Source of the DNA: Lichenicoccus sp963693035
GTDB taxonomy: Bacteria; Pseudomonadota; Alphaproteobacteria; Acetobacterales; Acetobacteraceae
DNA length: 64,000 nucleotides
Assembly: GCA_963693035.2 (NCBI GenBank)
Contig: CAXMMQ010000009.1
Span: 186,001-250,000, forward strand
Reading direction: 5' to 3'
The notes below the pieces were generated by a model. That model was not told where the DNA came from, ran no database searches, and saw only the letters and a program-made list of their open reading frames with translations. Of this stretch, positions 1-9,755 are shown piece after piece. The translations under genes and the position numbers were made by a program. Within the stretch, counting starts at the first letter, position 1, and each line of letters opens with the position of its first letter.

Positions 1-2444
1 CCCGTACCTGTGCTGCCGGTTCCGGTGGCCGGGGTCGCCACCCGGATGGTGTTGCTCGACGTGCTGCCGTTGGCGGTGCCGCCTGCCGTGCTGACCCAGA
101 TCTGTGACAGGATGTCCGGCGTCTGCCAGTAGCGCGGCGCCACCTCCATCACGACGTGATACTGGTTGAGCGCATTGTAGATCACCGACGCGCTGCGCTG
201 CCCGAAGGCGTCGTACAGCGTGTTGGAAATAAGCTGCGGCGTGATCTGCAGCTTGGCCGCGGTGTCGCGGTCGATCTGCACCTCGGTGGCGGGACCACCC
301 TGCTGCACGTCCGAACTGACATCGGTCAGCTCCGGCCGGTGCTGCAGCGCCCGCTCCAGCTTCGGCATCCATTCGTAGAGCAGGTCGGAATTATCCGCCT
401 GCAGGGTGTACTGGTAGTTGGCGTTGCTCTGCCGGCCGCCAGCGCGCACGTCTGCCGCCGAGCGCAGGAAAAACTCGGCGCCGGTCATGTGCGACAGCTT
501 GCGGGTGAGGCGGGCGATGGTGGCATCCGTGCTGTCGTGCCGCAGCCCGATATCCTTGAGCTGGATGAACACCATGCCGGTGTTGGCCCCATGGTCGCCG
601 CCGCCGGTATAGCCGGACACGCTGTCGATGTCCGGATCGGCTATCACGACCTTTTCCACGTCCTGCAGCTTGCCGCTGATGTTCTGGAACGAGATCGACT
701 GCTCGCCGCGTATGGTGCCGATCAGCAGCCCGACATCCTCGTTCGGAAAGAAGCCTTTCGGCATCCGGTTGAACAGCAGCACGGTGAGCCCGATGGTCAG
801 CGGCAGCGTGAGAACCACCAGCAGGCTGTGCCGCAGCGCCCAGGACAGGCTGCGCTCGTAGCCCTCCTGCATTCCGGCGAGCGCGATCTCGACCCGCGAG
901 GACAGCCCGCCGAGGAACCGCCCGACCGGTCCGACCGCACGCACGCGTGGCAGCGCGCCATGCGGACGCACCTGCAGCACCAGGGCGCACAGCATCGGCA
1001 CGGTGGTCAGCGCGAGCACGAACGACACCAGGATGGTCAGCGTCAGCGTCATCGCGAACTCGAAGAACAGCCGGCCGGCAATGCCGCCGAGCAGCAGGAT
1101 CGGGCTGAACACCGCCACCAATGAGACCGTGATCGACAGCACGGTGAAGCCGACTTCGCGCGCGCCCAGCAGCGCCGCCTCGCGCCGGGGCATGCCGGCC
1201 TCCATGTGCCGGGCGATGTTCTCCAGCACGACGATGGCGTCGTCCACCACGAAGCCGGTGGCGACCGTCAGCGCCATCAGCGAGAGATTGTCGAGCGAGA
1301 AGCCGAGCAGGTACATCGCGGCGAACGTCGCGATGATCGAGGTCGGCACCGCCACCGCCGGGATCAGCGTCGAGCGCAACGTGCGCAGGAACACCAGCAC
1401 CACCATGATCACCAGCATCACGGAGATCGCCAGCGTGAACTGGGTGTCGGCCAGCGAGGCGCGTATGGTGGCCGAGCGGTCGATGGCGAGATGCAGCTCG
1501 ACGCCGCCGGGCAAGGCCGCACGCAGCGTCGGCAGCATCGCCTTGATCTGGTCGGTGGTCTTGACGACGTTGGCGTCGGCCTGCGGATAGATCAGCACGA
1601 TCACCGCGGGGATGCCGTTATAGAGCCCGAGGTTGCGCAAATCCTCGACGCTGTCGGTGATCTCCGAAACATCGCGCAGGCGCACCGGCGAGTTGTTGCG
1701 ATACGCGATCACCAGGTCGCGGTAGTCGGCAGCCTTGCGGGCCTGGTCGTTGGTGTCGAGCTGGTAGCGCCGCGCACCCTGGTCGATGAAGCCCTTCGGA
1801 CTGTCGGCGTTGGCGGACGCGAGCGCCGCGCGCACGTCCTCGAAGCCGATGCCGTACTTGAACAGCGGCAGCGGGTCCATCTCGACACGCACCGCCGGCA
1901 GCGAGGAACCGCCCGGCTCGGTGCGCCCGACACCGCGTATCGACGACAGGCTCTGCTCGAGCACGTTGGTGGCGTAGTCGAACAGCTCCGGCATGGTCCG
2001 GGTCGCCGATGTCAGCGTCAGGATCATGATCGGCGAGTTTGCCGGATTGAACTTGAAGTAGCTCGGGTTCTGCCGCAGCGAGGTCGGCAGGTCGACGCGC
2101 GCCGCCTGGATCGCGGCCTCCACGTCGCCGGCGGCGCCGTTGATGTCGCGCGAGAAGTCGAACTGCACGACGATCTGCACCTGGCCCTGCACACTCTCCG
2201 AGGTCATCTCGGTGACGCCGGCGATCTGGCCGAGATGGCGTTCGAGCGGGGCGGCCACCGACGTCGCCACCTCGTCCGGCGAACCGCCGGGCTGTTCCGC
2301 GCGCACCAGGATGGTCGGGAAATCCACGTTCGGCAGCGGCGCGACCGGCAGCTTCACGTAGGCAAAGGCGCCGGCCAGCAGGAGGGCCAGCGTCAGCAGC
2401 GTGGTCGCCACCGGGCGCAGCACGAACGGGCGCGAGATGTTCAT
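1..2444 (-). CDS. mdtC: RND multidrug efflux permease, MdtC-like (3' end beyond window)
   Basis: Inner-membrane RND (AcrB/MdtC class) proton-drug antiporter subunit; about 814 codons are visible and the C-terminus lies off the left edge. The N-terminus reads MNISRPFVLRPVATTLLTLA, the usual start of this family. A conserved VVDDAIVVLENIARH stretch carries the acidic pair of the transmembrane proton relay, and FFPNEDVG follows the first periplasmic loop. Its ATG overlaps the stop of the upstream permease (ATGA at 2441-2444), so the two are translationally coupled and probably form a mixed trimer like MdtBC. Family assignment is firm; the substrate cannot be read from sequence. Confidence 0.9.
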   Translation of the reverse strand, partial: MNISRPFVLRPVATTLLTLALLLAGAFAYVKLPVAPLPNVDFPTILVRAEQPGGSPDEVATSVAAPLERHLGQIAGVTEMTSESVQGQVQIVVQFDFSRDINGAAGDVEAAIQAARVDLPTSLRQNPSYFKFNPANSPIMILTLTSATRTMPELFDYATNVLEQSLSSIRGVGRTEPGGSSLPAVRVEMDPLPLFKYGIGFEDVRAALASANADSPKGFIDQGARRYQLDTNDQARKAADYRDLVIAYRNNSPVRLRDVSEITDSVEDLRNLGLYNGIPAVIVLIYPQADANVVKTTDQIKAMLPTLRAALPGGVELHLAIDRSATIRASLADTQFTLAISVMLVIMVVLVFLRTLRSTLIPAVAVPTSIIATFAAMYLLGFSLDNLSLMALTVATGFVVDDAIVVLENIARHMEAGMPRREAALLGAREVGFTVLSITVSLVAVFSPILLLGGIAGRLFFEFAMTLTLTILVSFVLALTTVPMLCALVLQVRPHGALPRVRAVGPVGRFLGGLSSRVEIALAGMQEGYERSLSWALRHSLLVVLTLPLTIGLTVLLFNRMPKGFFPNEDVGLLIGTIRGEQSISFQNISGKLQDVEKVVIADPDIDSVSGYTGGGDHGANTGMVFIQLKDIGLRHDSTDATIARLTRKLSHMTGAEFFLRSAADVRAGGRQSNANYQYTLQADNSDLLYEWMPKLERALQHRPELTDVSSDVQQGGPATEVQIDRDTAAKLQITPQLISNTLYDAFGQRSASVIYNALNQYHVVMEVAPRYWQTPDILSQIWVSTAGGTANGSTSSNTIRVATPATGTGSTGT

Positions 2445-5400
2445 TCGGCCGGATAGCCGCGGTGGGGGACGTCGGGCTCCGGGGGTGCGGTGTCATGGCG
2501 CGCGAACCAACGCCGCCCGCGCCGGCCGAGCCGGTCCATGTACAGATAGATCACCGGCGTGGTGAACAGGGTCAGCAACTGGCTGAGCGCCAGGCCGCCC
2601 ACGATCGCCACACCCAGCGGCCGGCGCAGCTCGGAGCCGGTGCCGGTGCCCAGCATCAGCGGCAGCGCGCCCAGCATGGCGGCGAGCGTGGTCATCAGGA
2701 TCGGCCGGAAGCGCAGCACCGCCGCCTGCGCGATCGCCTCGCGCGGGGTAAGGCCCGCCTCGCGCTCGGCGGACAGCGCGAAGTCGATCATCATGATCGC
2801 GTTCTTCTTGACGATGCCGATCAGCAGCACGATGCCGATGATCCCCATCACGTCGAGATCCATGCCGAACAGCATCAGCGACAGCAGCGCGCCGATGCCC
2901 GCCGAGGGCAGCGTCGAGAGAATGGTGATCGGGTGGATGAAGCTCTCGTACAATACGCCCAGCACGATGTACACCGCCGCCAACGCCGCGATCACCAGGA
3001 ACACCTCGTTGCCGAGGCTCGCCTGGAATGCCGCGGCCGTCCCCTGGAACGAGGTCTGGAAGCTCGCCGGCAGGCCGATCTCGGCTTCCACGCGCTCGAT
3101 GGCATTGACCGCCTCGCCGAGCGAGGCCCTGGGGGCGAGGTTGAACGAGATGGTGGTGGACGGGAACTGGCCGAGATGGCTGATCAGCAGCGGCGCCGTG
3201 GCAAGCCGCACGGAGGCCACCGCCGGCAGCGGCACCAGGCCGCCGGTCGGCGAGCGCGCGATCGTGGTACCGGTGGTGCTGGTGAGGCTGCTGCCGGTCG
3301 CCGTGGTCCCCGAGGCGTTGGTGCCCGGCAGGTAGATCTGGTTCAGGTTGGCGAGGTTCGACTGGAAGCGCGGGTCGGCTTCCAGGATCACCCGGTACTG
3401 GTTCGACTGCGTGTAGATGGTCGAGACCTGGCGCTGGCCGAAGCTGTCATACAGCGCGTTGTCGATGGTCTGCGGGGTGATCGAGAACCGTGCGCCGGTG
3501 GAGCGGTCGAGGTCGATGAAGGCGGTCAGCCCGGCCGCCTGCAGGTCGGAGGCGACATCGGCCAGCGCCGGCTCGTCCCGCAGCCGGTCCATCATCTTCG
3601 GCACCCACTTGCGGAAGGTCTGCGCGTCGGGGTTCTCGAGGGCGAACTGGTACTGCGTCGCCGAGGTCGCAGTGTCGAGCGACAGGTCCTGCACCGGCTG
3701 CATGTAGAGCCGCACGCCGGTGACGCCCGAAACCTCCTGCTGCAGGTGCGCGATCACGCCCTGCGCGCTCAGGTCGCGGTCGTCGTGCGGACTCAGGTTG
3801 ATCAGGAACCGCCCGGAATTCAGCGTCATGTTCTGGCCGTCGACGCCGATGAACGACGACAGGCTGACCACGTCCGGATCCGACAGGATGGCGCGCCCGA
3901 GCGCCTGCTGGTGCACCGACATCGCGGCAAGCGAGGTGGTCTGGTCGGACACCGAGATGCCCTGGATGACGCCGGTATCCTGCACCGGGAAGAACCCCTT
4001 GGGGATCACCACGGCCAGGGCGAGCGTGAGTGCGAGCGTCAGGATCGCGATCACCATGGTGATCGGCTGGTGCCGCAGCACCACTGCGAGCGCCCGCCCG
4101 TAGGCCGCGATCAGCCGGTCGAGCACGCCCTCGAGACGGCGCGAGACCGCGTTGCCGGAGCCGTGCGGCTCCTCGCGCAGCATGCGCGCGCACATCATCG
4201 GCACCAGCGTCAGCGAGACCACCGCCGAGATCACGATGGTGACCGCGAGCGTGATCGCGAATTCGTGGAACAGCCGTCCGACCACGTCGCCCATGAACAG
4301 CAGCGGGATCAGCACCGCGATCAGCGAGACCGTCAGCGAGACGATGGTGAAGCCGATCTGGCCGGCACCCTTGAGCGCCGCCTGCATGCGGCTCTCGCCC
4401 ATCTCGATGTAGCGGGCGATGTTCTCGATCATGACGATGGCGTCGTCCACCACGAAGCCGGTCGCAATCGTGAGCGACATCAGCGAGAGATTATCGAGCG
4501 AAAACCCCATCAGGTACATCGCCGCCAGAGTGCCGATCAGCGACAGCGGCACCGACAGGCTCGGGATCACGGTGGCCGGCAGGTTGCGCAGGAAGACGAA
4601 GATCACCAGCACCACGAGGGCCACCGACAGCATCAGCTCGAACTCGACGTCGGCGATCGAGGCGCGGATGGTGGTGGTGCGGTCGGTCAGCGGCTTGATG
4701 CTGATGCCGGCCGGCATGGTGCTTTCCAGCGTCGGCAGCACCGACTTGATGTCGTCCACCACCGCGATCACGTTGGCACCCGGCTGGCGCTGCACGTTCA
4801 GGATGATGGCGGGCGTGGTGTTCGACCAGGCTGCGAGCTGGCTGTTCTCCGGTCCTTCGACCACGGTGGCGACGTCGCGCAGCCGGATCGGCGCGCCATC
4901 CTGGTAGGCGATCACCTGGTTGGCGAGTTTCTCGGGCGCGTCGATCTGGCCGTCGATCTTGAGCTGCGACGAGCGCAGCGGACCGTCGAAGGTGCCCGTC
5001 GGCGAGTTGACGTTGACGTTGGCGATCGTGGTGCGCAGGTCGTCGATCGCAAGCCCGCGCGCAGTCAGTGCGCGGGTATTCACCTTGACCCGGATCGCCT
5101 TGCGGTTGCCACCCGTAAGCGTCACCAGCCCGACGCCGGAGACCTGGCTCAGCTTCTGCGCCAGCCTGGTATCGACATAGTCCTCGACCTCGGTCAGCGG
5201 CAGGGTGCGCGACGTGATGCCGAGCGTCAGGATCGGGCTGTCGGCCGGGTTGACCTTGGCGTAGATCGGCGGCGCCGGCAGGTCGGACGGCAGCAGCGAG
5301 TTGGCCTGGTTCAGCGCCGCCTGCACCTCCTGCTCGGCGACGTCCATGCTCTGCGTCAGCCCGAACCGCAGGGTGATCACCGAGGCGCCCCCCGAGGAAC

Positions 5401-5692
5401 GCGACGACATCTCGTCGAGCCCCGGCATCTGGCCGAGCTGGGTTTCCAGCGGCGCGGTCACCGACGTCGCCATCACGTCCGGCCCGGCGCCCGGATAGAA
5501 GGTCTGCACCTCGATGGTCGGATACTCGACCTGCGGCAGCGCCGAGATCGGCAGGAAATGGTAGCCGAGCAGGCCGCCCATCAGCACCGCGAGCATCAGC
5601 AGGGTGGTGGCGACCGGCCGCTCGATGAACAGGCGCGACGGGTTCACCGGCCCGCCTCCGCTCGAGGACGGGGTCAGTGCGGGATCTGCCAT
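2441..5692 (-). CDS. mdtB: RND multidrug efflux permease, MdtB-like
   Basis: Full-length RND inner-membrane permease of 1083 residues, the normal size for AcrB/MdtB proteins. It begins with a short hydrophilic tail, then NPSRLFIERPVATTLLMLAV as TM1. The TM4 motif GFVVDDAIVMIENIARY carries the acidic pair that carries protons, and GFFPVQDTGV follows the first large periplasmic loop. The periplasmic domain has a low-complexity Gly/Ser/Thr insertion (about residues 800-825, GTNASGTTATGSSLTSTTGT). It starts 2 bases after the stop of the membrane-fusion gene and overlaps the next permease by 4 bases, so all three form one operon. Two paralogous permeases in tandem is the MdtABC arrangement. Confidence 0.93.
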   Translation of the reverse strand: MADPALTPSSSGGGPVNPSRLFIERPVATTLLMLAVLMGGLLGYHFLPISALPQVEYPTIEVQTFYPGAGPDVMATSVTAPLETQLGQMPGLDEMSSRSSGGASVITLRFGLTQSMDVAEQEVQAALNQANSLLPSDLPAPPIYAKVNPADSPILTLGITSRTLPLTEVEDYVDTRLAQKLSQVSGVGLVTLTGGNRKAIRVKVNTRALTARGLAIDDLRTTIANVNVNSPTGTFDGPLRSSQLKIDGQIDAPEKLANQVIAYQDGAPIRLRDVATVVEGPENSQLAAWSNTTPAIILNVQRQPGANVIAVVDDIKSVLPTLESTMPAGISIKPLTDRTTTIRASIADVEFELMLSVALVVLVIFVFLRNLPATVIPSLSVPLSLIGTLAAMYLMGFSLDNLSLMSLTIATGFVVDDAIVMIENIARYIEMGESRMQAALKGAGQIGFTIVSLTVSLIAVLIPLLFMGDVVGRLFHEFAITLAVTIVISAVVSLTLVPMMCARMLREEPHGSGNAVSRRLEGVLDRLIAAYGRALAVVLRHQPITMVIAILTLALTLALAVVIPKGFFPVQDTGVIQGISVSDQTTSLAAMSVHQQALGRAILSDPDVVSLSSFIGVDGQNMTLNSGRFLINLSPHDDRDLSAQGVIAHLQQEVSGVTGVRLYMQPVQDLSLDTATSATQYQFALENPDAQTFRKWVPKMMDRLRDEPALADVASDLQAAGLTAFIDLDRSTGARFSITPQTIDNALYDSFGQRQVSTIYTQSNQYRVILEADPRFQSNLANLNQIYLPGTNASGTTATGSSLTSTTGTTIARSPTGGLVPLPAVASVRLATAPLLISHLGQFPSTTISFNLAPRASLGEAVNAIERVEAEIGLPASFQTSFQGTAAAFQASLGNEVFLVIAALAAVYIVLGVLYESFIHPITILSTLPSAGIGALLSLMLFGMDLDVMGIIGIVLLIGIVKKNAIMMIDFALSAEREAGLTPREAIAQAAVLRFRPILMTTLAAMLGALPLMLGTGTGSELRRPLGVAIVGGLALSQLLTLFTTPVIYLYMDRLGRRGRRWFARHDTAPPEPDVPHRGYPAE

Positions 5693-5694
5693 CG

Positions 5695-7071
5695 CTACTC
5701 GGCAGCCTGCCGGCGGCGGTGACGGTGCTGGCCCGGGACTGCCGACGTGCCGGCTGGCGGCGGGACGACGACCTTGGCCCCCTCGCGCAGATGCTCGGTC
5801 CCGTCGGTGACCACCACCTCGCCGGGCTGCAGGCCGCTGGTGATGACCGTGTCCGCCGACGAACTCACGCCGGTGCCGACAGTGCGCACCGTGACGGTGT
5901 CGGCCACCGATGCGCCACCCTTGGTGGGATCGGACTTTGCATCATCGGCCTTGGCGCCCGGCGCGGACCCGGTGACGCCCTGCTTCACCACATAGACGAA
6001 CTGCCCCTGCGGCCCGGTCTGCACCGCGTTGGTCGGCACCAGCACGGCGCCGTGGATGGTGTCGAGCAGCAGGCGCGCATTGACGAACTGGCTCGGGAAC
6101 AGCCGCTCGTCATTGTTGTCGAAGATCGCGCGCAGCTTCACCGTGCCGGTATTGACGTCGACCTGGTTGTCCACGACGGCAACCTTGCCGCTGGAGAGAT
6201 GCGCGGTGTCGGTGCGGTCGTAGGCCTCGACCGGCAGTACCGCGCCGGCCCGCAGCCGGCCCATCAGGGTCTCGAGATTATCCTCCGGCAGGGAGAAGAT
6301 CACCGAGATCGGGTGCAGCTCGGTCAGCACGACGAGGCCGTTGGTGAGGCCCGGCGTCACGTAGTTGCCGGCATCGACCTGCCGTAGCCCGACCCGTCCA
6401 TCGACCGGCGCGGTGATGTGGCAATAGGCGATGTTGAGGTTGGCGCTGTCGATCTGCGCCTGGTCCGAGCGCACCGTGCCCTGGTACTGGCCGACCTGGT
6501 ACACCTGGTCGTCGACCTGCTGCGAGGCGATGCTGTGCTGGCGCAGCAGCGTCTGGTAGCGCGCAAGGTCGATGCGCGCCTGGCCGAGCAGGGCGTTGTC
6601 GCGCGCCATCTGCCCGGCGTACTGGTCGCGGGTGGCGATGTACGGCCGTGGGTCGATCAGCGCCAACTGGTCGCCGCGATGCACCTCCTGGCCCTCCTGG
6701 AAGTTGACCTGCATCAGGTAGCCGGAGATCTGCGACTGCACCGTGACGGTGGCGAGCGGGGTCACGGTGCCGAGCTCGGTCAGCGTCACGGGCATGTCGC
6801 CGGTGCGCGCCGCCTGCTCGGTGACCGGCTGCGGCGCATCGCCGGCAGCGCCCTGCTGGCCGTGCCGCGCGTGGCCGGTGTCGGTCTTGGCATGCGGCCG
6901 CAGCAACGCGAACGCGATCGCACCGACCACGACCAGCAGGATGACCCAGGGCAGGATCGGGCGCTTGCGTCGCGCGCCTTCGGTCGGACCTCCGGGGGGT
7001 ACCTGGCCAGGGCGCTCACCGGGAATGGGACCGGCAGGTGCGGGGCGGGTGCGGACCGGCGCCTCGCTCAT
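5695..7071 (-). CDS. mdtA: RND efflux periplasmic adaptor (membrane fusion protein), MdtA-like
   Basis: Adaptor linking the inner-membrane RND permeases to an outer-membrane channel. I start it at the ATG at 7071 (MSEAPVRTRP, 458 residues); a GTG at 7110 would add 13 residues. After a Pro/Gly-rich cytoplasmic tail comes one membrane anchor (ILPWVILLVVVGAIAFALL). The lipoyl/barrel-sandwich half-motif VQSQISGYLMQVNFQEGQEV, an alpha-hairpin, a beta-barrel and a Pro-rich C-terminal tail follow. A linker of about 35 residues rich in Ala/Asp/Lys interrupts the distal part. No outer-membrane channel gene follows in the window, so the pump probably uses a channel encoded elsewhere. Confidence 0.9.
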   Translation of the reverse strand: MSEAPVRTRPAPAGPIPGERPGQVPPGGPTEGARRKRPILPWVILLVVVGAIAFALLRPHAKTDTGHARHGQQGAAGDAPQPVTEQAARTGDMPVTLTELGTVTPLATVTVQSQISGYLMQVNFQEGQEVHRGDQLALIDPRPYIATRDQYAGQMARDNALLGQARIDLARYQTLLRQHSIASQQVDDQVYQVGQYQGTVRSDQAQIDSANLNIAYCHITAPVDGRVGLRQVDAGNYVTPGLTNGLVVLTELHPISVIFSLPEDNLETLMGRLRAGAVLPVEAYDRTDTAHLSSGKVAVVDNQVDVNTGTVKLRAIFDNNDERLFPSQFVNARLLLDTIHGAVLVPTNAVQTGPQGQFVYVVKQGVTGSAPGAKADDAKSDPTKGGASVADTVTVRTVGTGVSSSADTVITSGLQPGEVVVTDGTEHLREGAKVVVPPPAGTSAVPGQHRHRRRQAAE

Positions 7072-7488
7072 CGATTGCTCTGGCGCAGAACGTGCGGCAA
7101 ACGGTGCCACGCCGGCGGGCGGGACCAGGCCGTGGCAGTCGTCGGCTTCGTCATGGTCTGGAGACTAACAGAATTGCCGTCGGCGGCGAGGCCTGTGTAA
7201 CCGGGGCGCCGTTCCGAATTGTGACGGACCGGATCGTGACCATCGGCAGCCGGCGCGCCCTGTTTGCCGCCACAATCTTCGAAGTGCCGGCCCCCATCAG
7301 CCGGAAACCTCCCGATGATGCCCGCAGAGAGCCGGATTTGCGGAACATACCACGAACACAACACGGCTGCGTGAGAACATCGAGGCAAGATTGTGGCGGT
7401 GCTGCGGCGGTGCTATGTCAGCGATCGTCGGGACGGAATCCGTTCCCCCAAGATTCTTCGTCATCGAAATCAGCCCAGGACAACGCCA
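7072..7488. other. Intergenic region between mdtA and a small orphan gene
   Basis: About 417 bases separating the divergent mdtA (minus) and the small ORF at 7489 (plus). I see no convincing coding sequence; the short open frames lack ribosome binding sites and have shadow-like composition. It must hold the promoter of the efflux operon on the minus strand and that of the small ORF on the plus strand, but I found no clear -35/-10 pair or operator palindrome. Confidence 0.4.
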
Positions 7489-7656
7489 ATGTTCCGCAAG
7501 CTTTTCGCCATCGAGACCGCAGCCCTGATGTCCAGCGACGAGTTATCCGGCCGCGCCGATCGTGGCGACAATGAGAAGTCCGTCAGCGTCCGTGAAGTTG
7601 TCTCTGCCCGCACCGGCAGCTACGGCAGCATGTGGAACGCGCGCTCGTTCAACTGA
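7489..7656 (+). CDS. Small hypothetical protein (55 residues)
   Basis: A 55-residue ORF starting MFRKLFAIETAALM and ending GSMWNARSFN. An AGGA ribosome binding site lies 8-12 bases upstream of the ATG, and a good stem-loop terminator follows 36 bases after the stop, so it looks like a self-contained monocistronic gene. The N-terminus is weakly hydrophobic; the middle is rich in Ser, Asp, Glu and Arg. I recognise no family. The reading frame is supported by RBS, start and terminator rather than by homology. Confidence 0.55.
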   Translation: MFRKLFAIETAALMSSDELSGRADRGDNEKSVSVREVVSARTGSYGSMWNARSFN

Positions 7657-7691
7657 GCCTGCTCACCGACGGGCAACGCTTCTTTCTGGAC

Positions 7692-7725
7692 CGCCCGGAG
7701 CCGCAAGGTTCCGGGCGTTTTCTTT
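7692..7725 (+). terminator. Rho-independent terminator
   Basis: A perfect 8-bp stem, CGCCCGGA (7692-7699) pairing with TCCGGGCG (7710-7717), with a 10-base loop, followed by TTTTCTTT. It terminates the small ORF ending at 7656. The MFS gene on the other strand ends at 7748, just beyond, so the element also insulates the two converging units. Confidence 0.8.
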
Positions 7726-7747
7726 GACGCGCCCCGACGGGGAGGTT

Positions 7748-9223
7748 TCAGGCGCTCGGCCGCAGCACCCGGCCGGCATCCACCCGATGGCCGCTGATCT
7801 CGTTGCCGGCATCCGGGCGCAGCCGCGAAGAAACCGGGGCCGCCAGCAGCGCCAGCGCCCCGACCACGCAGAACGCGACACTGAAATCATCCAGTTTCAG
7901 CGTGCCGCGTCCCGCTATACCCCGCGAGAGGGCCATGCTGCCGGCGGCGATGCAGATACCCAGCGTCAGCGTCATCTGCTGGAACGTGGTGTAGAAACTC
8001 GTCGCCGCACTCATCCGGCTGCCTTCGATGTCGGCATAGGCGATGGTGTTGTACGAGATGAATTGCAGCGACTGCGCAATGCCGCTCAGGAACAGCACCA
8101 GCGACAGCGTCCAGAATGGCCAGCCCGGCCGGAACAGCGCGCAGGCGAACAGCAGCAGCCCGGCTGACAACCCGTTCGCGGTCATCAGCGTCCTGAAGCC
8201 GTGACGGCGCAGCAGTCGTTTGGTGAACACGCGCATGCAGAGCGCCCCCAGGGGGCCGGTGAGGGTGATCAGCCCGCTCTGGGCCGCACTCAGCCCGAAG
8301 CCGAGCTGCAGCATCGACGGGACCAGGAATGGCGACGCGCCGGCGGCCAGCCGGGTGAACGAGCCGCCCAGCACCGAGAGCCGGAAGGTCGCCACCCGCA
8401 TCAGCCGGAAATCCAGGATCGGCCTCGGCGTGCGCGCGGCGTGGCGCCAGTAGAGCAGCGCCGTCACCAGCCCCACCGCCAGGATCGCCACGGTGGCAGC
8501 CAGGCTGCCGGCGCCGCGGCTGGCCGACTCGAGACCGAAGATCAGGCAGGCCAGCGAGGTGCCGGACAATGCCATGCCCGGCAGGTCGAAGCCGCCGCCA
8601 TCCTGCTGGCGCAGTTGCGGGATGAACCGGGTGGTGAGCGCCATCCCGAGCAGCCCGATCGGCAGGTTGATGTAGAAGATCCAGCGCCATGACAGGTAGG
8701 TGGTCAAAAACCCGCCGACCACCGGGCCGAGCAGCGGGCCCAGCGACGCCGGCAGCAGCATCCAGAACATCGCCGAGACGATCTGCGCCTTCGGCACGGT
8801 GCGCAGCAGCACCAGCCGTCCGACCGGCACCATCATCGCCCCCCCCATGCCCTGCAGCAGCCGCGCAGCCGCCAGGAACGCGAGCCCGGGCGCCTGCGCG
8901 CACAGCAGCGAGCCGATGATGAACAGCGCGATCGCACCCCTGAACACCGTGCGGCTGCCGAGCCGGTCGGCGATGCGGCCACTGGCCGGGATGAACACCG
9001 CGAGCCCGACCAGATAGGAGGTGAGCGCCACGCTCATGTGCAGCGGATCGACGTGGAAGCTGCGCGACATCGCGGGCAGGGCGGTGGTGAGCACCGTCGA
9101 GTCGAGCTGTTCCATCAGCAGCGCACTGGCGACGATCAGCGCGGTGGTGCGCTCCCTGCCGCCCAGCGCAACGCCACCGCCGGTTCCGGTGCCGTGCCCC
9201 GGCAGGACCTCAGGGAACTTCAT
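7748..9223 (-). CDS. MFS drug exporter, DHA2 (EmrB/QacA-MdtD) family
   Basis: Proton-driven inner-membrane exporter. I chose the ATG at 9223 (MKFPEVLPGH, 491 residues); the frame is open upstream to 9325 but that would place the start against the divergent CsbD-like gene. Family marks are SGRIADRLGSRTVFRG (motif A, cytoplasmic loop 2-3), RLLQGMGGAMMVPVGR (TM4/motif B region) and GPVVGGFLTTYLSWRWIFYI (motif C region), all typical of 14-TM DHA2 pumps. Multiple hydrophobic segments continue to the end. No neighbouring adaptor gene is present, so it probably works alone. Substrate unknown. Confidence 0.9.
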   Translation of the reverse strand: MKFPEVLPGHGTGTGGGVALGGRERTTALIVASALLMEQLDSTVLTTALPAMSRSFHVDPLHMSVALTSYLVGLAVFIPASGRIADRLGSRTVFRGAIALFIIGSLLCAQAPGLAFLAAARLLQGMGGAMMVPVGRLVLLRTVPKAQIVSAMFWMLLPASLGPLLGPVVGGFLTTYLSWRWIFYINLPIGLLGMALTTRFIPQLRQQDGGGFDLPGMALSGTSLACLIFGLESASRGAGSLAATVAILAVGLVTALLYWRHAARTPRPILDFRLMRVATFRLSVLGGSFTRLAAGASPFLVPSMLQLGFGLSAAQSGLITLTGPLGALCMRVFTKRLLRRHGFRTLMTANGLSAGLLLFACALFRPGWPFWTLSLVLFLSGIAQSLQFISYNTIAYADIEGSRMSAATSFYTTFQQMTLTLGICIAAGSMALSRGIAGRGTLKLDDFSVAFCVVGALALLAAPVSSRLRPDAGNEISGHRVDAGRVLRPSA

Positions 9224-9345
9224 CTCGGCGTCCGCATCCCGTTCCCTGATCGCCTCCCGGCGGCTCTCTCCGGCCCGGGGGGAACTTGCGCACCGAGCCT
9301 TCGTTCCGGGTCGAACACCACTCACACCGGCGAGGACGATATACC

Positions 9346-9630
9346 ATGGCAGACGAGAACAGCGTCGAGGGCCTGGTCACCCAGGGTGCCGGGAAGCTCA
9401 AGGATGCCGCCGGTGGCCTGACCGGTGACAGCAGCCTGCAGGCCGAGGGCAAGTTCGACCAGCTCACCGGCAAGGCGCAGCGCCAGTTCGGCGACACGCT
9501 GGACGACGCGCAGGACCAGCTCGAGGGTTTCGCGAGCTACGTCGCCGATCAGCCGCTGGCGGCCCTCGGCATCGCCACCGGCGTCGGATTCCTGCTCGGC
9601 TATCTGCTGATCCCGGCCCGCAAGCGCTAG
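9346..9630 (+). CDS. CsbD-like stress protein with C-terminal membrane anchor
   Basis: A 94-residue protein starting MADENSVEGLVTQGAGKLKD. The first half is a CsbD-like Gly/Ala/Lys amphipathic repeat (GKLKDAAGGLTGDSSLQAEG, then GKFDQLTGKAQRQFGD). The second half has the ElaB/YqjD-like ending: a helix, a hydrophobic segment (ALGIATGVGFLLGYLLIP) and a basic tail ARKR. GAGG 10-14 bases upstream fixes the ATG at 9346. CsbD proteins are general-stress induced and of unclear function; the membrane tail suggests an inner-membrane-bound variant, possibly ribosome-associated as in YqjD. It is divergent from the MFS exporter. Confidence 0.8.
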   Translation: MADENSVEGLVTQGAGKLKDAAGGLTGDSSLQAEGKFDQLTGKAQRQFGDTLDDAQDQLEGFASYVADQPLAALGIATGVGFLLGYLLIPARKR

Positions 9631-9755
9631 CCTCGTCCTCTCATCCCCGGCCCTTGCGGCGAGCACATCGCTTGCACGCGGGGCCGGGTTGGTGGTTTCC
9701 ATGACCCCTCGAAGCGCCGGCTCGATTCGCGGCCGGCTGGCAGGGTGGGGACCGG

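Noticed and set aside
2462..5722. A very long open frame on the plus strand, antisense to the mdtB-like gene
   Set aside because: High-GC codon structure keeps the antisense frame open; the translation is Arg/His/Gln-rich, with no domain, and the real RND gene explains the region.
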